Assembly: GCA_030039695.1 (NCBI GenBank)
Contig: JASHVB010000105.1
Coordinates: forward strand, 1 to 13,188
Source of the DNA: Acetobacteraceae bacterium
GTDB lineage: Bacteria; Pseudomonadota; Alphaproteobacteria; Acetobacterales; Acetobacteraceae
Direction: 5' to 3'
Length of the DNA: 13,188 bases
The notes under the pieces were generated by a model that was not told where the DNA came from, ran no database searches, and saw nothing but the letters and a program-made list of their open reading frames with translations. The translations under genes were made by a program, and so were the position numbers. Below are positions 13,073 through 13,188 of the stretch, piece by piece (the first letter of the stretch is position 1; every line of letters begins with the position of its first letter).

Positions 13073-13188
13073 ACCTCGCCCGGCCGACCAGCAAGTCCGC
13101 GTTGCCAACCTGACCAAGCCATCGCGTAGATCAGCTGATTGAACAGCGTCGGTGGCACGGCATGGTTCGGACGGGAAACACCCGCCGC
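13073..13188. other. Right-edge sequence, nothing recognised
   Basis: The last 116 nt hold no gene I can identify. An ATG at 13162 opens a frame to the edge without a ribosome binding site. The minus-strand frame from the edge runs into antisense of the phospholipase gene and matches no family I know. Confidence 0.3.

Noticed and set aside
12808..13158. Minus-strand open frame at the right edge
   Set aside because: Mostly antisense to the phospholipase gene. No family resemblance and no ribosome binding site.

Overview
High-GC chromosomal DNA, most likely from a proteobacterium. The ArgD protein is of the type I associate with betaproteobacteria. A bipartite palindrome around 10.37 kb looks like extragenic repeats I associate with alphaproteobacteria. 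I cannot settle the class from this window. There is no rRNA, tRNA, CRISPR array or intact mobile element.

Layout. (1) 44-2220, minus strand: two ACMSD-like amidohydrolases joined by an ATGA overlap. The first gene of the pair has a -10 box placed so that the mRNA would start at its ATG. (2) 2221-2670: intergenic, with an orphan intrinsic terminator. (3) 2671-3528, plus: a luciferase-like (LLM) flavin/F420 oxidoreductase, converging on (4) 3646-4845, minus: an ArgD-type acetylornithine aminotransferase. (5) 4846-5067, minus: the long argD leader. It holds a 27-codon ORF with five consecutive arginine codons, a 14-bp G+C-rich terminator-like hairpin and alternative pairings, which is the layout of an arginine-responsive attenuator. 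This is the most interesting object in the window. (6) 5068-5745: gene-free. (7) 5746-7077, plus: an MHS-type major facilitator transporter. (8) 7193-7708, plus: a decayed vapBC toxin-antitoxin pair. (9) 10213 down to 7743, minus: a compact operon of GFA-family zinc protein, short-chain dehydrogenase and class III (CaiB/Frc) CoA-transferase. (10) 10214-10459: divergent intergenic region with a roughly 100-bp inverted-repeat element. (11) 10460-13072, plus: an iron-alcohol-dehydrogenase-fold protein lacking the usual metal ligands, then a Tat-exported phospholipase C/acid phosphatase-family enzyme.

How the genes may work together. The amidohydrolases, LLM oxidoreductase, CoA-transferase, SDR and transporter suggest an accessory catabolic neighbourhood for organic acids or aromatics, but no substrate can be read from sequence. 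ArgD is the one biosynthetic gene. Its elaborate leader fits an enzyme controlled by its own end product.
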